Shown in pieces: positions 10,463-31,091 of a DNA stretch of 64,000 bases. The position numbers were made by a program, and so were the translations under genes. Within the stretch, counting starts at the first letter, position 1; the number at the start of each line of letters is the position of its first letter. The DNA comes from Watersipora subatra (lineage: Eukaryota; Bryozoa; Gymnolaemata; Cheilostomatida; Watersiporidae): the NCBI RefSeq assembly GCF_963576615.1, contig NC_088708.1, positions 4,464,001 to 4,528,000 on the forward strand, read 5' to 3'. The notes under the pieces are model-generated. The model searched no databases, had not been told where the DNA came from, and was given only the letters and a program-made list of their open reading frames with translations.

Positions 10463-13337
10463 TCTGGCGAGAGTTATTCCTCCCTATACTACAGGGCATT
10501 ATTAATTTAGTAACAAGAGCCATTTTCCAACCTTTCAGCAGAATAGCAAGAGGGTGTTAACCCTTGAAGAAATGCGTTGGGGTACTCAAAGACGTCCCGA
10601 CGATATCACACTTACTGTTTTTCATAATCTCTATCTAAATTTTAAAGCTATATTTTTAGTGAATATAATGTTCAAACAATTAATAAATTTTTTAAAAATT
10701 TTGATCAAAGTAATCTTTAAAAAGATTTTTACGTTTATTCATTAGAAGAAGATAACTCTTAATTATAACTAATGAGAAGACAACACAGAGTGTTTATGTA
10801 CTGCCTTAGGAATGCATTATAGCACAGTTAATAGCATCTGCTAACTGGTCATAGATAGCAAGCTGCAACTATTCCAGTACATTGTTTGAGCAACCTATAC
10901 ACCTACATGCACATGTTTGTTGGAAGACGAAACTAGTACGCACTACCTCTACCAATGCTCAGACTATAATACTCCTTGACAACCGATACATCCTAACACT
11001 ATGAAATGGGACATTGTTATTAAACTCATCGACAAAACAGAATGCCTATACTATTAAAGCCCCTTTGCGTAAAGACAATACAATTATATTGCGCTACATA
11101 AATATACTCATGAAATAATATGTACATATATGTGTGTGTAAATATAAATTTATTGTATAAGTCATATTTAATATCAGGGCTGCAAATAAAAGCAATTTAT
11201 ATTTTGTTTTTTTGTTTATTGTTTAAAATAAAAAAATAATTAACTAACAGTTAACTTCAAACAATTTACAAAAAAGTTATCTTTTTTTGGATATTTTAAC
11301 AATTACAGTAAACCTAGGTTTTTTATTAGCTTACATGTGAACAACAAGGAGCTAACACAGAAATATGTTTGTTATGACACAAACATACAAATAGATTACA
11401 TACATGTAATTTTCATTTATTTTAGACTACATGCCTTTTATGCTTGTCAACTAGTTTATCTTATAGTTTATTGTACCTTTATGTAGGGTGTGCTATTTTG
11501 GTAAAAACTAGCAATTGAACAAGTTATTTTTTTAAATAAATTAAAATCTGCACACATGTAAGCTTTCTAATCCGTGCACAAAACAAATAAAACATTCTTT
11601 TGAAAAAAAATCTTTTAAAACAATTCTCAGTCATAATATTTGATAAATTCAGTTGCTTATGGTACAACTGGTTTGATACAAGACTATCATGCTGATACAG
11701 GTGTCATAGATTGTTTAGTTTACCATAATGCTAGTACTTGGTAGTGCTAATGCAGTAAGGTCAGAGAAGTAGTGTGTGCTGTTGGTATTTAGAAGTTATC
11801 TTGGCATGGTTGCAAATTATTTCAGTAATAAACAATTCTTACTCGCATTTAACAAAATGTGTTTAATAAACTTCTATACTTTTTAGTAAATATTCCTTGC
11901 TGTGCTATGCTATGGGTACTTGGTCTCCACCCTACACCTAGTAATACAAATATAGAAAACAGCTGGTTGAATAGGTAACTGGTTGTTTAACTGGTTGAGT
12001 AATTAACTTGGTGACTATTAACTGGCTGATTGGTTAACTGGTTGAGTAGTTAACTGGTTGAGTAGTTAACTGGCTGAGTAGTAAATTGGTTCAGTAATGA
12101 ACTGAATCAATTGGTTACATTTGACAAGTTTTGTAAAATTTGTTCAGTAACAGCACTTCTATTGACAAGGTTTGAGCTGTCAGTGGCTCCACCATAAACT
12201 ATTACTTCCCACATAGCATTACTGAGTACTAAATACCATACGTTAATAGACTGTAGGCCACTGCTGACTGGTAACTCATACTATTGTAGTAACAAAGGGT
12301 GATGAATCGTACATCCTCAAGCCAACGGTTGCGGTGAGATGTACATCTATGCCAGAACTACATCAAGCTCACAACGTAATTGATAAAAAGGGAAAAAGGT
12401 AAAGGCTTACTACAAAAACCAAAGCTTACACGAATATTTTTAAAATTCAATAACTACCACTGATATAACATGCTACTGACATCACTATTCAAACCCATCA
12501 AAATAATAACTACAAAAAAGAACTTTGTAGCAATCAAATAAACAAGCTTGTCAGAAAACAGTAGGAGCAACATCTTTTTTGCAATATTTTTTTCTAACAG
12601 CTCTTAGCTGGCTTTCGACAGACACGGCTCTTTTTATGATAAAGGTTAAAATATTAGCTACTAGTTACTGAGTTACTAGATTAAATTTCTCAAATTTATT
12701 CAAGAGACTTAGCCAATGGCAACTACATTACCTGCCACTGTTTATAAGCTATTTTAAATATTGTACGAATGTGTAGCTTAAGAAGTAAGAAATGTTTTTT
12801 AACAATTCGTTTTAGCTATGCCTCGAGCTTTAAGATATTTTGATTATGCATTGGACAGACCTACACAGAAAGAAGCAAACACCTTCATTTAAAAGTTAGA
12901 ATGGTTTAGTTTAGCATGCTACTAAACTAGGCGATGATCAATGTTTAATCAGTGTTGGTAAACAGTTACCAAACATGGTCATTAATAATTTCAAAATCTC
13001 TATAATTATTCTTGAATTAATTTGTATAGTGCAGAGGTTCCTACTGCATCTAAAAATGTGAAATGCGCACGAGCAACATTTCCACTGGATCCAGCCTATC
13101 TCCATCATTTCATAATCTTTGTTATTATTATATCTCCAAAACCATCCGTATTATGATAGGTGACAATCCAAGACCAGCCCAGCACTATAATTGTACACAG
13201 TAATCGTTGTACTAGCTCAGCTCTTGCATGTCTCAATGGCTACTACTCTACCAGATTCTTGCTGTTTTTTTGTCACAAGACAGCTAGGCATTTTGTTGAA
13301 AAGTAAACTTCAAAGGATTAAAACTTCAAAGTGTAAC
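10463..13337. other. Intergenic, no gene seen
   Basis: Very AT-rich with no supported exon. A 16-bp degenerate array lies at 11955-12115. About 45 bases near 12865-12910 (ending catttaaaagttagaatgg) match part of the dispersed repeat copy at 59820-60290, so a decayed fragment of that family is present. Confidence 0.35.
11955..12115. repeat. Degenerate 16-bp tandem repeat
   Basis: About 8-10 diverged copies of a unit like ttaactggttgagtag. Copies vary in length and sequence, so the array looks old. Confidence 0.7.
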
Positions 13338-13802
13338 TAAAGGATTTTAGTCTCAAATTAATGTTGATCAGTTACCAATTGTAGCCAACTACCATTTCTT
13401 TCATAATGCTAGAAAACACGCTTGTGTAGTTGCTAAACTAATGTGTTAACGCTATAACACATTAGTTATATTTAACACTATAACACATTAGTTCTGGTTA
13501 ACATTATAAGGCATTAGTTATGGTTAACACTATAACACATTAGTTAGGTATAGCTAACACTATAACGCATTAGTTATGGTTAACATTATAACACATTAAT
13601 TAGGTATAGCTAACACTATAACGTATTAGTTATAGTTAACATTATAATACATTAGTTAGGTATAGTTAACACTATAACACATTAGTTATAATTAATGATA
13701 GTTTAGCAACTACACAAGCGAATTCCCTTGCATTATGAAATAACTGCTAGTCGGCTACAATTAGTAACAGCTCAACATTAATTTGAGACTAAAATCCTTT
13801 AA
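13338..13802. mobile_element. Foldback element: about 100-bp inverted arms around a minisatellite
   Basis: The left arm, about 13338-13440 (aaaggattttagtctcaaat onward), is the reverse complement of the right arm, about 13696-13800 (ending atttgagactaaaatccttt), with scattered mismatches. Between the arms lie about nine copies of a roughly 28-30-bp unit like gttaacactataacacatta. Long inverted arms around a tandem-repeat core are the layout of foldback-type or satellite-bearing MITEs. There is no coding capacity. I could not identify a target duplication. Confidence 0.7.
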
Positions 13803-14129
13803 AGTTAGGGTATTTAACATTTAGTTTTCTATTATTTATTTAACCAACTCGAGTGAAGAGCTGATTGAAAAAGTATGTCAGTAAAGAGGTGCTTACATTG
13901 CACTGTGCTGGTTCTGCTTTTATATTTGACCTAGTAACAAATGCTTGCTATAAGATGCTATTGCTATGCTATAAAATCATGTACTTTCAGATATTCGCAT
14001 ATTGAACTTTTTGGTTAACGTCTCATTTATATAAAGGTTCACTTAAAAATCTTCTTTAGAGCAAACAGTTTGCATTATTCTCCTCCCTTTACGATTCAAA
14101 AATTCAGAAAGAAAAACCTTCAGACGAAG

Positions 14130-14354
14130 TCAACACATATTTGCGTAGCCACATTTGGTTTCGTTAGTAACATTTAAATTAAGTAATTTCAAGCTTGAAG
14201 CTGAGTGCACAGGCTGTAAATAAACTGTCAAGTTGGCAAATGTTTTATTTGTCACTTGAATACCATGAGGAGATCTGCAAAAAGGATTTACAAGTTTCTT
14301 TGGTTGAAAAAAGTCTTGTTGCATATCCCATAAAGTAAATAATATATCTAACAA
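14130..14354 (-). other. Open frame without support
   Basis: A 74-codon minus-strand frame with no family motif and no convincing splice sites. I note it only because the stretch 13803-14860 otherwise holds nothing. Confidence 0.1.
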
Positions 14355-14867
14355 TTAAATAGAAGCTTGTGCTGGGTGAGAGTACCTAAAACTATATGAA
14401 GTTTTAGCAGGCTGTAGCCTAACTTCCGTATTTGTGAAAGAAATTCATGCCACATGTGAAGCCGAGACAAGTTCATCCTTTACAGCAGCAATATAGAGCT
14501 AAGCTGACAAGCTTACACACTAGCAATACCTGATGTTTTACCTTGCTTTTCATGACAATTACATACATTCATAGCTCACAGAAGAAGGCTTCACTTCTAG
14601 CCCCGTATATTCTTATGTTGGCTAATTAGTGGTCAGGTACCTGACTAAAAACAAGTACCGTATATAACTTGAACAAGTTTAGTAGGCAATTGAAAGACTA
14701 GCGATGATTTTTTGTGTTTCCTTCGACTCTCCAGTATGACTTTAGGACTATTTCCAATTTTAAAAGGTTTGGATAGTTAATGCTCGCAGACACAGCCCAG
14801 TTAACAGCAGCTAAAGTTTCGCTTAAGGCAAATTTTTACAGGCTTCATCTTATTAAGCGTCACAAAC

Positions 14868-15755
14868 CTACTAATAGCGTCACAAATCAAGAATAGCATC
14901 ACAAACTAGTAATAGTGTCACAGGCTAATAATAGTTCCACTGAATAATAATAGAGTCACTGAATAATAATAGTTTCACAGACAAATAATAGTTTGACAGA
15001 CTAGCAATAGCGTCGGACTAATAATAGTGTCACAGACTAAAATAGCATCACAAACCAATAATACAGCCACAGACTAATAATAGTTTCACAGACTAGCAAT
15101 AGCGTCAGACTAATAATAGCGTCAGACTAATAATAGCGTCACCAACCTAACAATAGCGTCACAGACTAAAGATAGCGTCACAAAGCAATAATAGAGTCAC
15201 AGACTAATAATAGAGTCACAGACTAGCAATAGCGTCACAGACTAAAAATACCAACACAGACTAACAATAGTGTCAGATTAAAAATAGCATCACAAACCAA
15301 TAATAGTGTCACAAGCCAATACTAGTGACACAGACTAGTAACAGTGTCACAGACCTAACAATAGTGTCACAGACTAAGTGTCACAGACCTAGTAATAATG
15401 TTACAGATTAATAACAACGTCACAGACCTAGCAATACTGTCACAGACCAATACTAGTGTCACAGACTAAAAATATCGTCACAAACTAATAATAGTGTCAC
15501 AAACCTAATAATAGTTTCAGACTAACAATAGCGTCACAGAGTAATAATAGTGTCAGAGAGTAACAATTGTGTCACAGACTAACAATATCGTCAGACTAAT
15601 AATAGTGTCACAAGACTAATAATAGTGTCACAAGACTAATAATAGAGTCATAAGACTAATAATAGAGTCACAAGACTAATAATAGAGTCACAAGACTAAT
15701 AATAGAGTCACAAGACTAATAATAGTGTCACAAGACTAATAATAGAGTCACATAT
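14868..15755. repeat. 19-20-bp minisatellite, degenerate
   Basis: About 45 copies of a unit like gtcacagactaataatagt. The left two-thirds is degenerate, with many length variants. The right end (about 15600-15750) is homogeneous with a 20-bp unit (gtcacaagactaataatag), which suggests recent expansion there. Confidence 0.9.
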
Positions 15756-16618
15756 AGTCGATGAACTAAATAGTTTCTAATGCTACCCACTGCTTGATAT
15801 TTTATTTTAATACAATAAGCAATAAAAATAGCGCACAACTGGTATCACACACTATATGAAGTGTTTCCAAACATATCGCTGTTTTTAGGGCTATGTTGAG
15901 AACTGCAACATAGCTGTAACTACCAAAACTATTACCTACATATGTATGGTTAGTCTGAGAGTTATATGTATATCTCAATAACAACTAATGAGATCTTGAT
16001 CACCTTGAGTCGCAAGCAGAGTGTGAATTGCAGAGAACTATAAATCACAAACATTTCACTACCCAAATTCACATGGAATGCACTTGGTTTCAATGAAAAA
16101 GTCTGTTGATCACTATATTAAGTTTGATATAGTACTTTACGATCAGAAATACGTATGATTCTATATTATACACAATATTCCAAATCAGCTTCATGGTTAT
16201 TAAATAGGAGCGTATTTAATTGTAATACGCAGATACACTCGCTGTAAATGCCAATTACTATATCTGCAAAAATTTTGTGATATGGTTGATAAAATAAAAA
16301 ATTATATAAAAAACAGTATTGAAAGAGAAGGCAGAGTGATAATATGAGCAACAATGGCATGACCGTCTCTCAACGGTACCTCATAAAATAATAGGTCTAT
16401 ACTCACATAGTATACAAAAAGAATGAATTACAAAAATACAACCATATATAGTTTAAATTGGTTGCTGATAGCCAACACATAGGCTTTTGTACTATTGCCA
16501 ATTGTACTATAACTGGAAGCTAACATATACAACAAGTCTTAATTTAGAGCCGAGCAAAATAAACGTGAAAATGAGGCAGTCAGCGAGGCGCTGAAGAGAT
16601 ATAAACAGTGTTAACTTG

Positions 16619-23510
<6,892 letters not shown>

Positions 23511-23518
23511 CTAAAACT

Positions 23519-24305
23519 CTACTTGGTTTGTCGTGAATGTCTCCAGTTGCTCTTGGCCAGAAAGGGTTGAATAATGCAGTGGATTTCATAGCTGGGGCAA
23601 ACAAGCCCTTTTTTGTCTTGTATTGTGTGAGTGTTTTTAAAAATATCAAATGAATCTTCCATGACATCGCTTGCTTTCACTTTTACAAAGAGATTTAACC
23701 TCTTATCTTGCCTTCTCTTCGACAGTGAAGGAAAACTTGTGTCAGCTCGCAGCTTAGTAAAACTAACTAAATTTATCAAACGAAAAATAAAACGAAGAGC
23801 TCTATTTTAAATTTTTTCTAATTATTTATGTTATTTTTCAGGTATGGATCTCAAATCTGAGACCCGTATTCAAGAATTCGTCGAACAAGGGGCTCGTAGG
23901 CCGCTTTTCTAGTTTTAGTGTCTGCATCTTTTAAAACTCTTTTAAGCATTCCTAGAAGTCTGTAAGTTTTGAAAGAAACATGATTTATGTTTTTCCCATT
24001 TGAGATCATTACTCAGCTAAACACCTACGTGTAAGTAGGGATGGGAATTGACATTCTGGAGCTGCTCCCCACTAAAATAAACTTTTGTTGTGTGTCCACT
24101 TCCCCCACTGAGTATATTTTAGCATGAAAAGACAGTTGCCATGTTTTGGCCAAGAGCTCAAGTATAGTGAGGTCAATTTGTAGAATGTTATTTTCACCTC
24201 GGGTATTGTGAAGCAAAGCATCATCAGCAAACAATCGACATTTAGATGTAATACCTGAAGGTAAGACGTTTATGTAAATTATAAATTTGGTTATAATTAA
24301 AACAA
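23519..24305 (-). pseudogene. Decayed non-LTR retrotransposon (LINE) reverse transcriptase fragment
   Basis: On the minus strand, 24305-24025 encodes the end of a LINE reverse transcriptase: SGITSKCRLFADDALLHN, with the FADD catalytic motif, then LLAKTWQLSFHAKI. Around 23893-23828 another frame gives YEPLVRRILEYGSQI, a stop, then DPYLKNN, which matches the RT thumb/C-terminal region of Jockey/CR1-like elements. 23779-23519 then gives PSLSKRRQDKRLNLFVKV, the usual C-terminal motif. The parts are in order but in different frames with stops, so the copy is dead. Its 3' end is about 10 bases from the proposed Sp start codon. Confidence 0.75.
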
Positions 24306-25957
24306 ACTAATGAAACATTTCTATTAAAATATCAACAATGATCAAAAATAGACTAAAAATCTATTTTTGATAAACTTGAAATCGATACGCAGTTTAGGTC
24401 CTACAGGCTATAGACGAGCTATATACAATAGTAAAGGGTTGTACAGAGCCTGTTACTCCAAGTGTGAGTTCGAAAATAAAAATTCGCAGCGACTACGCAT
24501 CAATGTGCATTTTCATATGATCTTATTGACAACAAAACTAGATACATGTACGTATAATGGGCTCTGGCATTTAAGTGATTTAACGCTTGTATTTCTTTGT
24601 TCACTTCGTAAGCGTTATGCAGAAAAACCCTTTACATTCGAATATGGTTTATCACCTGAAGGTTGGCAGATGACACAATTACACATTGCATCGCAGGAGG
24701 CTCTGAAGTCATCGTAGAATCTCAATATCGCATTACCTCGAACAACACATTATTCTTCAGCACATTCGGTTTAATTTGCCAGCCCACTTTCTTTGTCACA
24801 CATTGCGTTTATGATAATGCGCGTATAATTTATTTTATTACTACAAAAAAACTTACGTTCTTCAAACAAAATTATACAATTTAAAAAAATTTTTAACAAT
24901 AAAAACATGTTAAAGTTTACTTGAAATAATTAAAATGTATGAATAATTTTAGGTAACAGTTTACGCGCCTTAATATTTTCTGCAGCCTCATTTTGAAATA
25001 GGTCGGACAAGGGCGTAGCTAACAGACGCTGGGTGTGTTCAGGGCGGACCTATTTCAAACCGAAAGGAAATTTTAAATTATCAATAGTAAACATTTTATC
25101 GGTTTAAGGTATTCATTGTTTTGATTTGCATTTTATTTAGTGTGTAAAGAGCTTATTAAAAAAGTACATTTTACTTTTGTACCATATTTTTGTTGCATGA
25201 AATAGATCTTTCACAATAGTGGATAAATCCAACATTTTGCATCAGTAGCAGCTCCAATTATTCTGTTAGTTACCAACATCCGTGTTAATTTACTAGCTTG
25301 ACTCAAAGCGACGCGTATTTACAAGCTGTACCTGACTACTAGACTGTTGATAGCGCATGAGTCAGCGCTCTTAACATACTAGTTTTTAGAGTGGATCCGC
25401 TTTAAAGCTACAAATGTAGGTTTGACTTCCAGCGAGACTGCTGATGTCTAATCTAATCTAAAATTTTCCCACTGCACCCTTCTAGAAAGAAGGAAAGGCG
25501 TGGGAACTCTTTTATTACAAAAATTCTTTACTAAAAACCTCTCATGTCTCGAGTTGTACTAAACCTGTCTTAAACGTCTTAAATGTCCTAAACCTTTGCT
25601 GTAGATTGTAATATTATTTGTATACTGAAAGATTATCACTTGCTTTGGTATTGTTTTCAAACGTAGCTAAATGCTTTATTGAGAATTTAATTTGGTTTTT
25701 TAGTCTTTATAGTGCTGTAAGATGTTAGATCAAATATTTTTGTCACCTGCATACGTCTTACTCGTTCATAACTGCAGCAGAGCATTAGGCAACAGTTGCC
25801 GTACGTCATTCAATTGATCTTTACAGTGTGAGTTTGCATGTATTGTATATATATAAGCAGGACTAACTTACTGTATGCTGCGTGTCTTGTTGAGTGCTGT
25901 AGCAATGGGATGCAACCACACACTTGGTATTGACTGATGTATGATTAATTAACCAGT
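24306..25957. other. Intergenic, no gene seen
   Basis: Short frames without motifs. A hairpin with 15-base arms and one mismatch (24992-25006 against 25045-25059) encloses a 38-base loop. This interval probably includes upstream sequence of the Sp gene. Confidence 0.35.
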
Positions 25958-26799
25958 TGTGGCGAATTAGAGAGCTGATTGAGATTCAGCTTCAGTATAT
26001 TGCCACAATATACTGACAATATATATTGTCATATATATATATATTGTCATATTGATTCTGCTGGGAATGCTCTTTTAAATGTCGAGGTCAGAATAGAATC
26101 ACAGTGGGCTGTAGGTCAACATTAAGCCACCAAGGTGAGCTCTAGGTCGTTGGGTAACATCTCTTCCTTATAAGTTCTTTGTGATTGTCATCAGAAGGTT
26201 ATAGCATGCTATATGTAATGATTATGGTTGCTGTATAACAAATCTGTATGTAGATTATTCTGTGTGATTTTATAACTACGAAAATATTTACAGTGGTTTG
26301 GTTGGACCTGTTGAGCAAGGGAATATGTGTATTTTCAATCTCTCTGCATTCTCCATCTAATATGGTTGGAATTCTGCAAGGTATGGGGGCTTTACAGTAC
26401 GCCCACTCCTGCTCTCAGTGGCCATCTTTTCCGTTCGTCATCTGATTCTGTCTTTGGTTCTGATCAGTTATCTTTGCTATTCGCCCTCTTCTTTTTCAAC
26501 TCTGGTGGGGCCTATATATCCGCTCTAGTCCTCTTTATGGTGTTGCCTTGGTCATTCTTAACCGTGCATGACCTGTTGGATACTAGCTCCAAGATCTGTG
26601 TTGTTCTCCACTTTGCAACTCCGTTATTGTACTGACGTAGTAGAACTGGCTGTTCATGTTTGAGCTGTTGCATTTCTCTTGTTCCCTTGTCATAAGAAGT
26701 AGCAGCTCTTCTCTGCCTTTCTTTGCAAGCTCCTGCTATATCGTCAAAGTCTCGACTCTAAACTTTCAGTGTTTCTCATGAATGCGGTATCATCCTTCT

Positions 26800-27200
26800 A
26801 AGTCTTCTCGAGTATACTTGCTTCACTAGGCTTTTGAAGTTTCTGTTGGGTGTACCACGCCACTCTAACAGTGCTTTCCAGGGATCCTCTGCAGTCTTGA
26901 ATATATTTTTGACTATTTTTACTGCTGATTCTGTTTTGTCGCTGCTTTGTGAGTGGTAGGGTGATGTAGTGTGTTCAAATATTCACTCCATAGCAAATTT
27001 TTTGAACTTTCAGCTGACATAATATGGAGCATTGCCACTTTGTAGAGTTTGTTATATGCCATGTCGAGCGAACACTTTTTTGCATCCCTCTACGATCGTG
27101 CTTGCAGCTTCGTCACGCAATTTTGTAACTGCTATGAAGTCTGACATATAGTCTGCGAGTATGAGATTCGGTGTGTTCATGTAGTACATGACATCTGTTG
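26800..27200 (-). pseudogene. Integrase remnant of the old Ty3/gypsy element
   Basis: Broken minus-strand frames contain stretches such as EHTTSPYHSQSSDKTESAVK followed by WKALLEWRGTPNRNF, which match the part of a K02A2.6-type gypsy integrase around the catalytic Glu. Stops and frame changes occur throughout. Confidence 0.6.
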
Positions 27201-27563
27201 GAAAGGTCCTTCATGTGACATAAGCTCCTTCCTGTTGGCAGGTTTGTTTATCAGGCATTCTATGTGTTGTTCAGCTGTTTTCTAGAGTTCCTCAAACATC
27301 TTTAGCCAGTAAATAATGTCTCAAGCTCTTTGCATTATACTATCTGTACTCTGGTGTGCCATTCAGTGTCTCTTCAACTTCTTTGATCAAGTTTTTTTGG
27401 TATAGTGAGCCTTAGAGATCAAACCAGCCCTTTCAGTCAGCTCGTCCCTGAAGGTCAAGAAGTCTCTGTTTAACTTATGGCATTTGTTTCTCCTATCAGG
27501 CTGAGTTTCTCTCACTATCTTCTTTAGCATGCAGTATCCCTCATCCTGTACTCCATGGTTTCA

Positions 27564-27930
27564 TTACAATAATATTTCATCTGACATATTTGTGAACTCG
27601 GTTGGCTCACTATCATCGATGTCTACCGTAAATATCTCAATCTTTGACTTGTGTTGACTAGCTGTCAGAACACTCTTCTTTGCAAGGCCCATGGAAAGCC
27701 TTTTTTCAGGTTTGTAATCTAATTCAAACCCACAACATCTCTGTGATGATAGTAACATATTTTTTAATCTGTCGAGATTTCTGAATTTTCTCCTTAAATA
27801 CTGGTTCCGATGTTCTGTGGTCAGAGAATATCTGCAGATCCTTCTTGTCATATATATATTTATCGAACTTGCTGCATGCAAAAATGACTGCCATTCACTC
27901 TAATTCCAAAGAATGATACATTGATACCAG
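27564..27930 (-). pseudogene. RNase H remnant of the old Ty3/gypsy element
   Basis: The minus-strand frame has FELDYKPEKRLSMGLAKKS, matching the RNase H end motif (DYKPGK..xxADxLSR) with the key Ala-Asp replaced. Upstream text resembles the TDHK/YLRRKFRNL region. Confidence 0.6.
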
Positions 27931-28429
27931 TGATAAGTGTTCCTTCTTGGGGTAGTACCGCTCCAAGTCTCTTGATTCTTGCGTCGCACTCGATGACGGC
28001 TGCCTTATTTGGGTCATAGTATCGTAGTAGTGTCTTTACTTTTACCTTCCTTCAGATCACTGAACGCTTTCCGTTCTTCCTTTTCAATTGTGAAATTTCT
28101 GACGTTCTCAAGTTCTTTGCCGCTTATTTTAGTTTCCCAACTAATGTGGATAAGTGTGGCACAAATCTAACAAGATAGTTTGCTGTACCTAAAAATCCCT
28201 TGACTTCTATTGTATCTGTTGGTTCTGGCATGTCCTTCAGTCCTTATACTTTCTCTGGTTTTGGTTTAATTCTTTCTGTTGGGAGTATGGGACCCATGTA
28301 TTCTGTCAGATGTAGTTTCATTTTTTATCTATTTTTACTCTTTTATTCGATCAATGACATTCATAATGATCAACTTTTGCTTTTTATTTACTTTCACCCA
28401 CTTCTTATAACAGCATGCCGTCAGCTATG

Positions 28430-28910
28430 ACTTCAACAAGTAACCCATCTAGTACCATACATAATCTTCTTTGGTATTCTTCCCCATTTGATGATAAGCC
28501 AAAGGGCATGCGGTTCTAGTAGTATCTTCCAAAGAATGTCTAAAACGTCATTAATTCTGCTTAATTACAGCTTAAGCTAATGACTTGGAAGAATCTATCC
28601 TTGGGTAAAACTTCATCTGGCGTAGGGATGGGGTAGTGGTTTGTAATGTGTGGTAGTGGTTTGGTTTATAATTGCTTTGTTCAGGTCCTGTGGATCAATA
28701 CATATACGAATGGTGCTGTTTGGCTTCCTTATAGCTGCCTTTGATGAGATCCATTCTGTGGGTTTATGTACACTTGAGATAGCATTTGCTGTTTCCAGTT
28801 CCCTTATCTTCTTTATAACATCACCCCACATCATGACAGGAGTTTTTCTTGGCCTGTGTTGGACTGGAAGTATTGATTTATCTTTCTTTATTTTGTATTC
28901 ACCAGGCATC
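28430..28910 (-). pseudogene. Reverse transcriptase remnant of the old Ty3/gypsy element
   Basis: 28909-28613 reads LPGEYKIKKDKSI, then KPTEWISSKAAIRKPNSTIR and CIDPQDLNKAI, the fingers/palm entry of a gypsy RT. Further along the minus strand a shifted frame holds the MPFGLSS-like motif and then VEVIADGML, where the second catalytic Asp has become Gly. The enzyme is dead. Confidence 0.75.
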
Positions 28911-29387
28911 AGTCCTAGTTCTTTAAATACATTATCATAGTTTTCAATCAGCCATTTCCTAGTAACTTTAATTCTTAAATTTACAGTATTAATAGTGTCA
29001 TCAATTTTTATTATTTCTGTGTCAAAGCATGCATCTACTCTGGGCGATTCTTTGTTCTGACTGTTTTGATCTCTATGAGTTTAGGTGGTTGCTCACCTTG
29101 AATAGATTATGTTCCTTGGCTTGTCATTTGCTCCTCGTTGTAGGTTCTCAATCACTACCTGGCTGAGCTTTATTTCCGGCTTTTGTTGCTTCTCAGTCTT
29201 TCACTGCTATAACGTTTCTGGCTGCAGCTGTGTGAAGCTGGTAATCAAGCTTTTGTTTCTTGTGTATCAAAGGAATAAGCAATCTTTTTCTGACTTTTTT
29301 GACTGTCAGTTGATTCATTGCCAGTAGTTCCTTGTACTCTACTGAGCTGTTTGGCTGGGTAGACATTAGTTTAGCTTCTTTTTATTT

Positions 29388-30206
29388 TTATTGCTGTTTT
29401 TTTGTATGCTCTTTCAAGATAATTCTCTTTCTGACAGTATCTGCAGTTGTCTCCATAGGTTGGGCAGTTAGATGGGCCTCTCTTGTGTTTAGTTCTGCAG
29501 AAATCGCTTTCGCATGTGTGGGAATTTTCATTTGAGCTTTGTTCTCTGTATTTTCTGTTTTGTGTTTGTTATCTCTTATTGTACCCTCCCATTTTGTGTA
29601 TTGTCTCTGTTGGTGTTTTCCCCAATTCTTTCGTGTGTGTAGCAGCAACAGCACTCTCCTAGCCATTTTGCCTGCCACATCTAGTATGAGAGGTCCCTCA
29701 AAAGCTTTGAGAAGCAGTTTTTTGCTTAATCTAATATTATCAAGTCCTTGTACTAAAGCATAGCATGCTAGGTCATCGGTTAATTTAGTGAACTTGCATA
29801 TTCTGGCCTGTGTTCTCAGTTTGATTTCAAATTCTTCAGTGCTCAGTCTATCCTGTTTCATATTCAGCAACCTGTCTTGCTATAAACGTTTCATCCTGTG
29901 GTTTGCAAAAATCATCAAATGTCATCATTTTATCATAATCTACCTCATCTGCCTCTTCTACATGTACATCAAAGTTCTCATTTAGATATATCATTCCCTT
30001 TTTGGCAGATAGTTCTCAGGAGTATTACTGTTTTAACTTCCTTTCCTGTTTTGGGTTTACCCATTGCAACAAGAAACTTCTCGAATTCTCTTTTAAACCT
30101 CTTCCATCCCTCTGCCAAATTCCCATCTTTAATGGCTCTGGTTCTAGCACCTGTTCCATTTTCATGTTGGGTCTGTCCATCGGGTTCTCTTGTATTTTTA
30201 TTTTGA
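29388..30206 (-). pseudogene. Gag remnant of the old Ty3/gypsy element
   Basis: The minus-strand frame 29870-29388 resembles gypsy gag: EEFEIKLRTQARICKF, then DDLACYALVQGLDN and a basic C-terminal tail where zinc knuckles would be, but the Cys/His pattern is lost. Upstream gag text continues to 30206, where it meets the hAT-like end. Confidence 0.6.
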
Positions 30207-30209
30207 CAC

Positions 30210-31091
30210 CAGAGCTGTGCTCAAGTACTTTTTTTCAGTTCAAGTAGAGTAAGCGAGTACTCAAAACAAAATTGAGTACAAGTACAAGTATACACATGTT
30301 TCTGCCTTCCGAGTACAAGTAGAGTATCGCAACTTGGTTCCGAGTACAAGTAGAGTTATCTCTCAAATTTCAAGTTCAAGTAGAGTTTTCCTTCTGAATT
30401 TCAAGTACAAGTATAGAGTACATTAATCAAATATCAAGTACTTTTTATTAAATTAAAGTAAAACGAACAAACAAGTATAACAGCTAAATTAACCAGTAAA
30501 GGTAGGCCTATATATATAAAATGATAATGATTAGGGTATGATAATAATATGATAAAATAATATGATAATATAAAAGTATAATGTCCAACTATCCCCTGGT
30601 TCTAGTTTTCTTTATTTATACTAGGCCCTGCAGCCTGTTGCATTTGCAGAAAATGAGGTTCTCCAGAACGGCATCGCTCATTGAGGCGCGATGTGGCCTC
30701 ATCAAGATGCCAGATACTTCTCACAGACACTTAACTATCATACCATGTTACTTGCACAACATTTCAGTAGTCTATGTGACCTTGGATTGACATTTCAATA
30801 AGAAAAAGCCCTTGTTCCAACATACATTACACACATACAGAGTACAAACAGAGAAATTGTGGTGCTGAACAAAGCAGGTAGTACACAATACAAATTGGAT
30901 CACAGTCTAGGTAAAGTAAAAAGAAATATCATGTGTCAACAGGGAGTTGACAACTCCCTGGTGCAAGTAAGAGTAGAGTATATTTGATGTAGAGTAAAGT
31001 AGAGTAGAGTATATTTGATGTAGAGTAGAGTATTTAAGTTTACAAGTAGATTCCGAGTACTTTCTTCCCAAGGAGTACAAGTAGAGTATAT
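30210..31091. mobile_element. hAT-like non-autonomous element, right end lost
   Basis: It begins cagagctgtgctcaagtact and then carries dense subterminal repeats of the type gagtacaagtagagta (30240-30420 and again 30960-31090). This is the layout of non-autonomous hAT elements. The left end interrupts gag of the old gypsy element. No matching right terminus is visible, because the young gypsy LTR starts at 31092. There is no transposase frame. Confidence 0.55.
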
